DNA of 64,000 nucleotides, taken from Sphingomonadales bacterium UBA2683. GTDB lineage: Bacteria; Pseudomonadota; Alphaproteobacteria; Sphingomonadales; Sphingomonadaceae. The stretch spans positions 447,878-511,877 of the forward strand of contig DELZ01000004.1 of NCBI GenBank assembly GCA_002354635.1, given 5' to 3'. Shown piece by piece: positions 44,259 through 53,327 of the stretch. A program made the translations under genes and the position numbers. Within the stretch, counting starts at the first letter, position 1. Every line of letters starts with the position of its first letter. The notes beneath the pieces were generated by a model that made no database searches, was not told the origin of the DNA, and worked only from the letters and a program-made list of their open reading frames with translations.

Positions 44259-46460
44259 TTATACAACCTCTGCGGATTGCAGTGCCGTGTCAATCTTGGC
44301 GGCGGCTTCCTTACTCTCAAGAATGCCTAAACCATGCTCGTCGATCGAAAGCTTTTGATGTGGGACGACCACAATAGTGGTGAGTTCGGCTTCAATGATA
44401 GCCGGACCTTCTACGACATTTCCAGGTTGAAGCGTCTCAAAACTATATAGTGGTGTAAGCACAGTTTCACCAGTTTCAGGCCAATAACATTCACGATCCC
44501 CCAAATGCGCGCCCTCTGGACTATCGCCCTGAAGAGGATATTCGGGAATCTCCGGCTTCTCTGTCGGAACAGTAACCCGCAGCATGAAATGGTCCAGATA
44601 CACGCCGCCCGGCTTGTTCACAACCAATGGCGAGAATGCTTCAGAAAATTCCTTTTCAAATGCATCATAAACATCTTGCGCATCCTGATCGGACTTGATT
44701 TGCAACACCGGACTACTGGTCCGTTTCACATTGACCTGGCCACCATAAAGCATGTCAAGTTCGAGCGAGAACACCGCACTTTCTTCGGGCAAGCCTTCAG
44801 ACAAAAGTTCCTGCTTTGCTTTTGCGATCAGCTTACTGACCACCTCGTTAAAGGCTTCTCGATCGATCACGATCTTTTCCGTCTCAGGCTCCATAAATAC
44901 CAGTCGACGAGACTGTTCATACAGGTGAACCACATCCATGATCGAAGCACCCATTGCGCAGAACACTGGTGCAGCGGGGAAAATCACCGCCTTAGGCACA
45001 TCCGCCTTAAACCCGCCAACATGTGTTGGCCCGGCACCACCAAATGCAAACAGCACAAAATCCTCGGGATAGTAGCCGCGCATATGAACTTCGCGCTTAA
45101 TCGCAGATGCCATGTTTTCGTCCACCAGCTGGCGGATGATTCCAGCCGCCTCAAGCACCGAAACGCCAAGCGGGTCAGCAATTTTTTCCTTAATCGCACG
45201 CTGCGCCTTTTTAAGGTTCAACGGCATCTGCCCCCCATAATAGGTATCGGGGTTAATATAACCCAATACCACATCAGCGTCCGTCACAGTAGGTTCTGTG
45301 CCACCAAGGTCATAACACACCGGGCCTGGCATAGACCCCGCCGAACGCGGGCCAACAAACAGCCGTCCACTCACGGGGTCAACGCTAGCGATAGACCCGC
45401 CACCAGCACCGATCGAGATAGTCTGCATCATGGTAATATTGACCATCCAGCGGTCAATAACCGGACGCGTTTCATAGTTACGCACACCGGATTCAACGAC
45501 CAGCGCAACATCAAAGCTGGTACCACCAACGTCGCCAGCAATAACATTATTATAGCCTAACTTAGCCGCGAAATGCGATGCACCCATTAATCCGGCGACA
45601 GGGCCACCGTTAAATGTACGAGACGCAGGCGTTTTGAAAATATCCGCACTACCGCCCGAATTATGGATCATAAGAAAAGCACCGCGATATCCATGCTCCC
45701 TTATTTTATCCCAAGTTGAACAAATTTCGATCTGCATTGCATGCTGAAGATAGGCGTCGAGTATCGACGTCATAGACCGCTCATACTCACCCAATTTAGG
45801 AACCACTGCATGCGACATAACCACTGGCACAAAACCAATATGATATTCTTTATACTCTTCGCGGATAATATCGCGAATTCGTTTTTCGTGCACAGGATTG
45901 TTGAACGACCACATCAGCGATACCACAATTGCGCGAGCGCCTTTATCGATCAATAGCCGAAGTTGACGACGCAGATGATCTTCATCAAGCGGACGCACCA
46001 CATTGCCAGCACTGTCCACACGTTCGCGCGCACCGACGATCATATCACGCATGATAAGGGGCTTCGGCTTGTTTTGAACGGCAATATTCCGCCGTTCAGA
46101 AACGCGGGTTCCATCAACCCATTGAGCTCCGCGACCGATTATCGTCGTGTCTTCAAACCCTTCGGTTGTGATCATGCCGATTTTTGGCCCTTGGCGCTGG
46201 ATAAGCCGATTAAGGGCTACTGTTGTGGAGTAGCGAACAATCTCTATCTGGGGCAGCAATTCATCGCTGCTAAGTCCCAGTTTTTCAGCTCCGGTTTCCA
46301 CCGCATCGAGAAAACCTATCGACAGATCATGGGGTGTTGTTGGAACCTTTGCGATAATCCGCTTGCCATCAAGCGTCAAAACAAGATCGGTAAACGTCCC
46401 CCCCACATCAATATCAATAGAGTTCATCGCACCTTCAGCATTCATAGCAACATTACTCAT
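44259..46460 (-). CDS. Hydantoinase/oxoprolinase A family protein (carboxylase alpha-like)
   Basis: This 733-aa (about 80 kDa) ASKHA-type ATPase has phosphate loops IDVGGTFTDLVLTLDG and IAGDVGGTSFDVALVVESG, then SIGAGGGSIASVDPVSGRL and FVLFAFGGAGPTHVGGF. In the acetophenone carboxylase core the alpha subunits use ATP to phosphorylate the ketone enol or bicarbonate. ATG 46460 overlaps the gamma stop by 4 bp. Its size fits the larger alpha subunit. The exact substrate cannot be read from sequence. Confidence 0.85.
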   Translation of the reverse strand: MSNVAMNAEGAMNSIDIDVGGTFTDLVLTLDGKRIIAKVPTTPHDLSIGFLDAVETGAEKLGLSSDELLPQIEIVRYSTTVALNRLIQRQGPKIGMITTEGFEDTTIIGRGAQWVDGTRVSERRNIAVQNKPKPLIMRDMIVGARERVDSAGNVVRPLDEDHLRRQLRLLIDKGARAIVVSLMWSFNNPVHEKRIRDIIREEYKEYHIGFVPVVMSHAVVPKLGEYERSMTSILDAYLQHAMQIEICSTWDKIREHGYRGAFLMIHNSGGSADIFKTPASRTFNGGPVAGLMGASHFAAKLGYNNVIAGDVGGTSFDVALVVESGVRNYETRPVIDRWMVNITMMQTISIGAGGGSIASVDPVSGRLFVGPRSAGSMPGPVCYDLGGTEPTVTDADVVLGYINPDTYYGGQMPLNLKKAQRAIKEKIADPLGVSVLEAAGIIRQLVDENMASAIKREVHMRGYYPEDFVLFAFGGAGPTHVGGFKADVPKAVIFPAAPVFCAMGASIMDVVHLYEQSRRLVFMEPETEKIVIDREAFNEVVSKLIAKAKQELLSEGLPEESAVFSLELDMLYGGQVNVKRTSSPVLQIKSDQDAQDVYDAFEKEFSEAFSPLVVNKPGGVYLDHFMLRVTVPTEKPEIPEYPLQGDSPEGAHLGDRECYWPETGETVLTPLYSFETLQPGNVVEGPAIIEAELTTIVVVPHQKLSIDEHGLGILESKEAAAKIDTALQSAEVV

Positions 46461-46843
46461 CAGCGAGACTCCTGTGTACGAACCAACTTATTATTTTTTA
46501 TAGAAAATATTCCGTCCTTGAGCCGTTGCTTCAAACTATCAATATCCAGCTCAATATCATATGTTACGGGATGACCAGGCGGCAGATATTCGGTCTCAAT
46601 TTGCTTGGAACAATTAGGACAATAAAATTCTAGCAACCTAATCCAATCACCATCGGGCGAGAAATTATATGGCCCCTCTATCACTTTCGGGTGAACCTCC
46701 GATGGGTCACGATCAGCGACCAGACACCCAGTTTTATAATTCTCCCGAACCGATGATATGACATGACCGCAATCAGCGCAAAGCCATTGCTCATTATCGA
46801 CATCAAGGTCGAGATTTTCTGTGTAACGAATAAGATCCGTCAT
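46460..46843 (-). CDS. Acetone/acetophenone carboxylase gamma-like small subunit
   Basis: This 127-aa protein has two zinc-ribbon cysteine pairs, CADCGHVISS (near residue 22) and CPNCSKQIETEYLPPGHP (near 76), and the family's GPYNFSPDGDWIRLLEFY core. The proline-rich ending of the second ribbon fits the small subunit of acetone and acetophenone carboxylases. It is a structural, probably metal-binding, subunit. It lies between the two HyuA-like genes and overlaps the downstream one by 1 bp. Confidence 0.85.
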   Translation of the reverse strand: MTDLIRYTENLDLDVDNEQWLCADCGHVISSVRENYKTGCLVADRDPSEVHPKVIEGPYNFSPDGDWIRLLEFYCPNCSKQIETEYLPPGHPVTYDIELDIDSLKQRLKDGIFSIKNNKLVRTQESR

Positions 46844-46869
46844 ATTAATATATCCTTCCTAAGGCCGAA

Positions 46870-48804
46870 TTACTGGCTCAAAACTGCATTGCCATAGCTA
46901 TCAATATCCAACTGCCAGCCTGGCGGTATCGGGCAAGTCAAGGTCTCGCCGTTTACGACTGCGGGACCAACGATGGACTGACCGACAACCAGATCTTCCC
47001 ATAGGTAACAGTCGGTTGGGACAAGAGTTCCGCCGAATGAAATGTTACGGGTTACTGGCGTCGACGTGGCCTTACCTTCTGGCAATTTTGCAACCCCGTG
47101 ACTTGAAATCGCAAAACGAGATTTAAGCCGAACCAAGAGAATTTCACCCTTTGACTGCAAAGCCGCCTCAACTTGCTCAGCCAAGTCGCCAGCCGGCGCA
47201 CCCGAAAGCTCTAGACAAGGAACATCGCCACCTTTGCCTAGCTCAAACTCGTAAAGATATTCCGCATTGTTCGGGTCAAAACCCTCGCCCTCAAGGTCGC
47301 GCCGTGCCTGCGCATCCATATCAGCCACCATATCGAAAAGCTCAGATGAAGCCGATTTCCCGTACCCCCGCTCATATACGTGACTTACGTCCGACTGGGC
47401 AGACCCAAATGCAGAGAAAACAGGGCCCAAATCAAAGGCATATACACTGCTGATGCCAAGCTTTTCGCCAATAAAGCCTCCGAACATCGGCCCGTTTCCG
47501 CCAAAGCAGAACAGCGAGGTATCATCACCATCAGCCTTGGCTTCAGCCAAGGTATTTCGCACTAGCGAAGCCATAACTTCTGACGCCTCTTCACAGATCA
47601 ACGCGGCCGCCTGGACTGTCGATACCCCCATTGGAACACCTATGGCGCGATCGATTGCTTCGCTGGCCTTGGTAACATCCAGCACACGCCGCCCACCAAG
47701 GAAACGCTCAGGATCAAGATACCCCAACACCAACAAAGCATCGGTGATCGTCGCTTCCTGTCCGCCTAATCCATAGCAGGCAGGCCCAGGAGCAGCGCCC
47801 ATACTATCCGGGCCAAGCGTTAAATTGCCTCCTTCGCACCGCGCAACAGAACCGCCCCCAATCGCCGCCGAGCGCAGCATTGCAAAGCTCGTCTCAACCG
47901 GAATCTCCATAAGATCGCCGCCACGCTGAAAAACCGGCTCACCATCCATAACGACCGAAGCCTTGGTTGTCGTGCCCCCAACATCGAAGCACGCTACCTG
48001 CTTCAACCCATATTCACGAGCCATAAATGCGCCACCGAATGTGCCGAAAATCGGCCCCGACTCTATGGTATCAACGGCCTTGGTTTTACCGACGCGAGCA
48101 ACACCGCCACTAGTATGGCCGATAAGCAGCGCACCATTCCAACGATGATTGTCGCGGAGCAAATCTTCAGCCTTAAACAAAGAAGATGCCAGTCGCATGT
48201 GCGTATATGCATTCATCAACGAATAATGCGCTCTGGTCTGATCATGACGCACGGGCGCCATATCGCTGCCAAGCAGAACTGGGACCGAGCCCAAAATGTG
48301 ATCGGGATACTGATCCTCAATAATATCTTTTACTGCGATTTCATTGCTATTGTCAGGAAAGCTGTCTTTCAGACTAATGCAAATACGTCGTGCGCCGGTT
48401 TCCAGCAGATCCTTTACTGCCGAGAGAATCATACCGGCATCGGGATTATTTTTTAGTCCGATAATATTTTCTGGCGCAACAATCTCACCTACACAGACCG
48501 AGTCACCATCTCCGTAAAGATCATTTTCATGGCCTTCACTCACCAGCAATCCAACCTTGGCCCCGCGACGTTCGGCAAGCACGTTCGTCGTGATTGTCGA
48601 AGACCATCTAATCAATTCTACACCACGAAGAAATTTCTCAACAGAATCTTCTTCATATATTTCTGCCGCCTTCTCAAGGCATTGCAGGAATGAGACGGTA
48701 TAATCATGAGCCGTCGTATCTACCTTAATACTATGGCGATCCTGAACGTCCGAAACCAAACAGTCTGTCATCGTCCCACCCGTATCGATGTCGATGGTAA
48801 TCAT
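46870..48804 (-). CDS. Hydantoinase/oxoprolinase A family protein (carboxylase alpha'-like)
   Basis: This 644-aa second ASKHA-type ATPase has MITIDIDTGGTMTDCLVSDV at its start, VACFDVGGTTTKASVVMDGE, AAIGGGSVARCEGGNLTLG and SLFCFGGNGPMFGGF. Apc has two different alpha subunits, presumed to activate acetophenone and bicarbonate separately; this is the smaller one. ATG 48804 follows GGAGAGG; the longer frame to 48960 lies in the promoter region. It is the first gene of the leftward carboxylase operon, divergent from the sensor kinase. Confidence 0.85.
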   Translation of the reverse strand: MITIDIDTGGTMTDCLVSDVQDRHSIKVDTTAHDYTVSFLQCLEKAAEIYEEDSVEKFLRGVELIRWSSTITTNVLAERRGAKVGLLVSEGHENDLYGDGDSVCVGEIVAPENIIGLKNNPDAGMILSAVKDLLETGARRICISLKDSFPDNSNEIAVKDIIEDQYPDHILGSVPVLLGSDMAPVRHDQTRAHYSLMNAYTHMRLASSLFKAEDLLRDNHRWNGALLIGHTSGGVARVGKTKAVDTIESGPIFGTFGGAFMAREYGLKQVACFDVGGTTTKASVVMDGEPVFQRGGDLMEIPVETSFAMLRSAAIGGGSVARCEGGNLTLGPDSMGAAPGPACYGLGGQEATITDALLVLGYLDPERFLGGRRVLDVTKASEAIDRAIGVPMGVSTVQAAALICEEASEVMASLVRNTLAEAKADGDDTSLFCFGGNGPMFGGFIGEKLGISSVYAFDLGPVFSAFGSAQSDVSHVYERGYGKSASSELFDMVADMDAQARRDLEGEGFDPNNAEYLYEFELGKGGDVPCLELSGAPAGDLAEQVEAALQSKGEILLVRLKSRFAISSHGVAKLPEGKATSTPVTRNISFGGTLVPTDCYLWEDLVVGQSIVGPAVVNGETLTCPIPPGWQLDIDSYGNAVLSQ

Positions 48805-49000
48805 ACGCCTCTCCAAATATTTTGACCGAATTGTCCGGCCCTGCTGATCGTTACCCAATGGGCTTAACATTCGATGCTGGAAGATAACAATCTGGCAGGA
48901 ATAAGTATCGACTAAGCATGATTCCCTATTTGCCGGGATTTTGGCATTATTCCCTTGCATTTTGATATTGTTTGCGGGTTAATAATGAAAACTAACTTGA
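48805..49000. promoter_or_regulatory. Divergent control region between carboxylase operon and sensor kinase
   Basis: 196 bp. It contains ATTCCCT at 48921-48927 and again at 48949-48955 (28-bp spacing), framing GCCGGGATTTTGGC. This is a possible binding region for the response regulator at 50620-51225. No clear -35/-10 pair could be fixed by eye. Confidence 0.35.
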
Positions 49001-50623
49001 TTGAACCAAAACCCACCTGGAAAACAATTGGCAATCCGAGAGGCAACATTTTCATCGTTTGAAAGCGATGCTCCATATTCGCGAGACGAGGTTTTTCGCA
49101 TAATCCCAATTGCCAGCTGCCTGACGAACAACGGGATAATTACCGAAATAAATCAAAAATTTTCTGATCTTTTCGACTATCAAATGGTCGAAATTCTTGG
49201 TCATGATTTACGTTGCCTTGCAAACCGCAGTGACACGCAGATTCAACCAAGTGATGCGCTTCAACCCCTCTCCCATAAATCAGGAAAAATAATCTGGGTT
49301 AAAGTTCGCAACGAAGCACTTTTGGATAATTATGTCATCTGGATATTCGAGGATGCGAGCGAGCAGAAAGGTCTAAAAATGCTCAATCATCGCTTAGAAC
49401 AATCCGTTTCCAACGAAGTGGAAAAGCGAACGCGCCATACCCGAAAAACCAATGCTGAATATCGTAAAGAAATAGAGCAATTACAATATTATGACGTCAG
49501 CTTGACACAAAGTCGGGAAAAGTATCGCGTGCTGTTCCAAAACTCACAAAACGGTATTATTTTTGCAGATGATAATGGCGGTATTTCTCAGATCAACGAT
49601 GCTATGCGTTTGTTAATGAATGCACGAAATCTCGTAGAGTTTAATCACACATCGGTAATGCAAATTTGCCATGAATTGGATAACAGCGAGAAATTTTCAA
49701 TTGCTGACATTGTGCGTCAATTCGTGAAGGATATGCTCAGTGAAAAAGTACGGCGGATCGTCCACATTGATCGCCCCAATGGCAAATCACTTTGGACCGA
49801 GGTGCGAAGCACGCGGATGCACGTAAAGGACTTTTCGGCAGCCATTACGTTTATTGATCGGACGGACGAAATTCTGTCCAGAGAGCGTGAAGCGCAACAC
49901 CGCAGACGACTTAACCGCATAAGCCGCGTTTCTCTTGCCGGGCATATGGGCACAGCATTAACGCATGAGCTTGGTCAGCCGCTAAATGCATCAATCGGAT
50001 ATGCGGCCGGATTAGAACATAGGGTGAAGGATGCTCTACCAGAACGGCAGGATATTTCTGACGGACTGCACCAATTACAATTCGAATTGCATCGTGCCTG
50101 CAATTTACTGAAGAATGCCCATAGTTTTCTAACGGGCAAGCCGCCCCAGCATGAACCAGTTGAGTTAGGTAAATTGTTGAACAGCACCGCAATATCGCTG
50201 CGCGGCCAGCTTTCTGAAATGCATATTCAGTTCCGAATAAATATTACCAATGACGGCGCCTATGTTGTGCTCGGCAACCCGATTGAACTGCAACAGGTTT
50301 TCATCAACCTAATCTTGAACAGCATGGACGCGTTGGTCGATTCAGCAATCGCCGCGCCAAAAATCGAAATTCAAGTAAGTTTATGCCCGAACAATAACGT
50401 GAGAATCTCGGTTAGCGACAATGGGCCGGGTATTGAAGCGGGAGCGCATGACAATATTTTCGAGCCATATCACACCACGAAGGAAAACGGGCTTGGTCTC
50501 GGATTGGCTATCTGTCGAAACATATTGGAAGCACATGGTGGTATGCTTTGGGCCGAAGACAGTCCCAATCGCGGAGCCATTTTCTATAGCACCCTTCCTC
50601 TCAAGATGGCCGATAACAAATGA
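49001..50623 (+). CDS. PAS sensor histidine kinase, FixL-like
   Basis: This 540-aa protein has an N-terminal PAS domain (about 30-120: RIIPIASCLTNNGIITEINQ), a short coiled coil (130-165), a second PAS domain (about 170-285: YRVLFQNSQNGIIFADDNGG), and a HisKA domain with His322 in ALTHELGQPLNASIGY. The ATPase domain has the N box (INLILNSMDALVDSA) and VSDNGPGIEAG, GLGLGLAICRNILEAHGG. There is no membrane segment, so it senses a cytoplasmic signal. The start is TTG 49001 or a later TTG at 49029; no in-frame ATG exists upstream. It overlaps the regulator by 4 bp and diverges from the carboxylase operon, its likely target. Confidence 0.87.
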   Translation: MNQNPPGKQLAIREATFSSFESDAPYSRDEVFRIIPIASCLTNNGIITEINQKFSDLFDYQMVEILGHDLRCLANRSDTQIQPSDALQPLSHKSGKIIWVKVRNEALLDNYVIWIFEDASEQKGLKMLNHRLEQSVSNEVEKRTRHTRKTNAEYRKEIEQLQYYDVSLTQSREKYRVLFQNSQNGIIFADDNGGISQINDAMRLLMNARNLVEFNHTSVMQICHELDNSEKFSIADIVRQFVKDMLSEKVRRIVHIDRPNGKSLWTEVRSTRMHVKDFSAAITFIDRTDEILSREREAQHRRRLNRISRVSLAGHMGTALTHELGQPLNASIGYAAGLEHRVKDALPERQDISDGLHQLQFELHRACNLLKNAHSFLTGKPPQHEPVELGKLLNSTAISLRGQLSEMHIQFRINITNDGAYVVLGNPIELQQVFINLILNSMDALVDSAIAAPKIEIQVSLCPNNNVRISVSDNGPGIEAGAHDNIFEPYHTTKENGLGLGLAICRNILEAHGGMLWAEDSPNRGAIFYSTLPLKMADNK

Positions 50624-51225
50624 TCGATACCAATCCGATGATCTACGTTGTCGACGATGATAAGGCCGTAACAGAATCGATCACTTGGTTGCTAGATTCT
50701 ATTGGCCTAGAGGCATTCGCCTATAATTCGCCTAGGCAATTTTTGGAAGATTTCGAGCTTCATGAAGGGCCGGTCTGCATAGTCCTTGATGTACGTATGC
50801 CAGAGATTAGCGGGCTCGAGCTCGCCGAAAAAATAATGGAACAACGTCAAGACGCTTGTCTGGTTTTCCTATCTGCGCATGGTGATGTTCCAACCGCAGT
50901 TAGGGGTATAAAGGCAGGTGCGGTTGACTTTCTGCAAAAGCCGTTCGACCCTCAAATATTTCTAGATACGATAAACAGCCTGTTGCGTCTCGCGAACGAA
51001 CGATATCCATTGCGTGAAAAGGAACTTGCCAGAAAAAAAGCATTGGAGATGCTCTCGCCGCGCGAACGCGAGACATTTGAGCTACTGATAAAAGGGCAAA
51101 GCAGCAAAGAAATTGGTCGAAGTTTCAAAATTAGCCCAAAAACCGTCGACATCCATCGTGCAAATATTTTGCGGAAAGTTGGCGTCGCAACTCAACGCGA
51201 TTTAATCCATCAGTATCAAATCTAA
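50620..51225 (+). CDS. FixJ/NarL-type response regulator
   Basis: This 201-aa protein has a receiver domain with acidic pocket VVDDDKAVTESI, phospho-acceptor Asp57 in IVLDVRMPEISGLEL, the switch Lys in DFLQKPFDP, and a C-terminal LuxR-type HTH (LSPREREtFELLIKGQSSKEIG and ISPKTVDIHRANILRKVGV). It is the output partner of the kinase it overlaps. In Aromatoleum, related two-component systems control acetophenone genes; control of the divergent carboxylase operon and of BKACE downstream is inferred from position. Confidence 0.9.
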   Translation: MIDTNPMIYVVDDDKAVTESITWLLDSIGLEAFAYNSPRQFLEDFELHEGPVCIVLDVRMPEISGLELAEKIMEQRQDACLVFLSAHGDVPTAVRGIKAGAVDFLQKPFDPQIFLDTINSLLRLANERYPLREKELARKKALEMLSPRERETFELLIKGQSSKEIGRSFKISPKTVDIHRANILRKVGVATQRDLIHQYQI

Positions 51226-51267
51226 TTGACCAAATTGGTCGGTAAAACACCCAAATGGAGAGACATA

Positions 51268-52176
51268 ATGACACGTAAAGTGATTTTGACGATTGCCCCC
51301 ACTGGCGGCATGGCGCACAAAAACCAAAATCCGAACCTCCCCACTCAGCCAGAAGAAATCGCGAATGACGTCCATGATTGTTACAATGCAGGAGCCAGCG
51401 TTGTCGCCATCCACGCACGTCGAACCGATAATATGGCCACCTGTAACCCCGAAATTTATCGCGAGATCAATCGCCGTATCCGAGAAAAGTGCGACATTAT
51501 TATCAACAACTCCACGGGCGGCGGTGTGCATGGCGACCTAACCGAAGGTAGTGAAAACAGCCAATATCAAGAATTGATCTGGGAGGAGCGCATCAAGGGA
51601 ATGGATGCAAAAGCCGAAATGTGCACGCTCGACCCGACAACGATTATTTGCAGTTTCGATAAACGAGAATTGCTCATGCATACCTCACCCTCGCGCTGCG
51701 AAGAGCTTGCAAAAGGAATGCAGCAACGCGGTATAAAGCCGGAATGGGAAGTATTTTCCCCAACACATCTTGTTCAGGACGTGAATCGTTTGATCGAAAT
51801 GGGTTACGACAAACCACCATATTTTATCAATATCGTTTTGAACGCCCATCGGGGCTTTCAAGGTGCGATGCCCTATACTGCGGAAAACCTGCAAATGATG
51901 ACAAATTATCTTCCCAATAACAGTATTTTCTGCGTCTCAGGAATTGGCGATGCACAGCTACCATGCATTGCAAATTCGCTATTATTGGGTGGACATGTCA
52001 GGGTAGGGCTAGAGGACAATCTCTATTACGGGCCAAAAAAGCTAGCTTCCAATGTAGAATTGACGGAACGCGCGGTTCGGATCGTTCGCGAATTGGGATA
52101 TGAAATTGCATCTCCCGATGAAGCTCGTGAAATCATCGGGCTTTCGGAGCCGGTGGGTGCTGAAGCATATGCTTGA
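51268..52176 (+). CDS. 3-keto-5-aminohexanoate cleavage / BKACE (DUF849) family protein
   Basis: This 302-aa TIM-barrel enzyme of the beta-keto acid cleavage family transfers an acyl group from a beta-keto acid to acetyl-CoA, giving acetoacetate and a new acyl-CoA. Marks: VILTIAPTGGMAHKNQ, IIINNSTGGGVHGDL, FINIVLNAHRGFQGAMPY, SGIGDAQLPCIANSLLLGGH, and VRVGLEDNLYYGPKKLASN with Glu249. The usual zinc motif H-x-H reads A47-I-H49 here, so one family ligand is replaced by Ala. ATG 51268 follows GGAGAG. It lies 42 bp after the response regulator and is in the same direction. Benzoylacetate as substrate is my inference. Confidence 0.88.
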   Translation: MTRKVILTIAPTGGMAHKNQNPNLPTQPEEIANDVHDCYNAGASVVAIHARRTDNMATCNPEIYREINRRIREKCDIIINNSTGGGVHGDLTEGSENSQYQELIWEERIKGMDAKAEMCTLDPTTIICSFDKRELLMHTSPSRCEELAKGMQQRGIKPEWEVFSPTHLVQDVNRLIEMGYDKPPYFINIVLNAHRGFQGAMPYTAENLQMMTNYLPNNSIFCVSGIGDAQLPCIANSLLLGGHVRVGLEDNLYYGPKKLASNVELTERAVRIVRELGYEIASPDEAREIIGLSEPVGAEAYA

Positions 52177-52373
52177 TTATTAACCTTGCGCGGTTCTATA
52201 TTCGGGTTGAAAAATGGGTGATAGCGTGACCATGAATGGGAAGTATACCTTACATTTGCGTCAGCACGCGCGCGTATCTCTCTAGCCTCTGTTGCGCGCG
52301 CCATCGGCGTGAATGCGGTGACCGCTGCAACAAGTTCCGCATCGTCATAGGCCCACCGGCTGACTGTGAAACC

Positions 52374-53243
52374 CTAGCTCAGCAGAAAATCACCGGCGCG
52401 CTTAAATAGCTGCAGGACCATGGTGTCGCGCTCCGAAGAACGGATACAAGCCTGAAATTCTATCGATTCTTTTGGTTGTTCCAAAATTTGCACCAGTGAT
52501 CCATCGCTTATTTGATCCTGAACCATAGTAGCCGGCAATAACGCCGCCCCGGCACCCTTGGCGATTATCTCGATTAGCGCCTGCACGTTGTTGCAGATAT
52601 TGATCAAGGGGTTGGGTATTCCTTGTTCGGCAAGAGAGCGCTCCATAATGCCATAAATCGGAGAATGTTGCCCGACTGACCAGATCTGCAAATCATTCTT
52701 GGTGTCAACTTGATCAATAGCGCCAGGAACAGCTAACCATAACAAGTCGACACCACCGATAGCCGTTGTCCGAATTTCGGTATTTATTACAGGCCCGGCA
52801 ACGAACACCAAATCATACTTGGCAGCCAAAAGCTTGTGCAACATACGGGCAGTCAGATCGATTTCAATCTTGAGTGTGATTAAAGGAAAAGCCTGTTTCA
52901 CATTGATCACATAATCGGGAAGGCAGTTAGCAGCAGCTATCTCTCCTGCCCCGATATTAACAATTCCGCGAAACGCCTCACTATTCCGCGCTCCAAACAA
53001 AGTCTGATTAAAGGCGGTGATCAGATGTTCGGATTCATGCACCAGTTGCCGCCCGCGAATAGTAAATACCACACCGCGTCCCTTGCGCTGAAAAATCTTG
53101 AAAGCCAGTTGATCCTCGATTTCGCGAACGCGGGCTGAAATAGTGGATTGGGTTGTGTTCAGCCGCTCTGCGGCAGCGCGGAACGTGCCCAGTCTCGCTA
53201 TCCAGAGAAGCGTTTCGAAATGATAGAAAGCCAGACGACTCAT
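52374..53243 (-). CDS. LysR-family transcriptional regulator
   Basis: This 289-aa protein has an N-terminal winged HTH (FETLLWIARLGTFRAAAERL, NTTQSTISARVREIEDQLAF, KIFQRKGRGVVFTIRG) and a periplasmic-binding-type effector domain (about 90-289, with VNIGAGEIAAANCLPDYVIN). It diverges from the CoA-transferase genes, the usual layout for a LysR regulator and its target; the 84-bp gap holds a T-N11-A palindrome (53258-53273). The effector is probably an acid or its CoA ester from the same pathway, not determined. Confidence 0.9.
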   Translation of the reverse strand: MSRLAFYHFETLLWIARLGTFRAAAERLNTTQSTISARVREIEDQLAFKIFQRKGRGVVFTIRGRQLVHESEHLITAFNQTLFGARNSEAFRGIVNIGAGEIAAANCLPDYVINVKQAFPLITLKIEIDLTARMLHKLLAAKYDLVFVAGPVINTEIRTTAIGGVDLLWLAVPGAIDQVDTKNDLQIWSVGQHSPIYGIMERSLAEQGIPNPLINICNNVQALIEIIAKGAGAALLPATMVQDQISDGSLVQILEQPKESIEFQACIRSSERDTMVLQLFKRAGDFLLS

Positions 53244-53257
53244 TGATTTTACCGATC

Positions 53258-53273
53258 ATTAATGTCCAATAAT
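53258..53273. promoter_or_regulatory. Candidate LysR operator (T-N11-A)
   Basis: ATTAATGTCCAATAAT: ATTA and TAAT arms with a T-N11-A core, in the 84-bp gap between the LysR gene and scoA. Confidence 0.35.
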
Positions 53274-53327
53274 AATCACTACTATAAACCAATTCCTTGC
53301 GCTAGTCTCAGCAGATAGCGAGGCCAT

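Noticed and set aside
44505..45560. Long open frame (351 codons) on the + strand
   Set aside because: It is antisense to the well-supported HyuA-like gene and its translation is rich in Cys/His/Trp without any domain pattern.
52177..52373. Possible short gene between BKACE and the LysR gene
   Set aside because: A leftward stretch reads VSRWAYDDAELVAAVTAF, which could be a fragment, but it has no start signal of its own and overlaps the BKACE end antisense.
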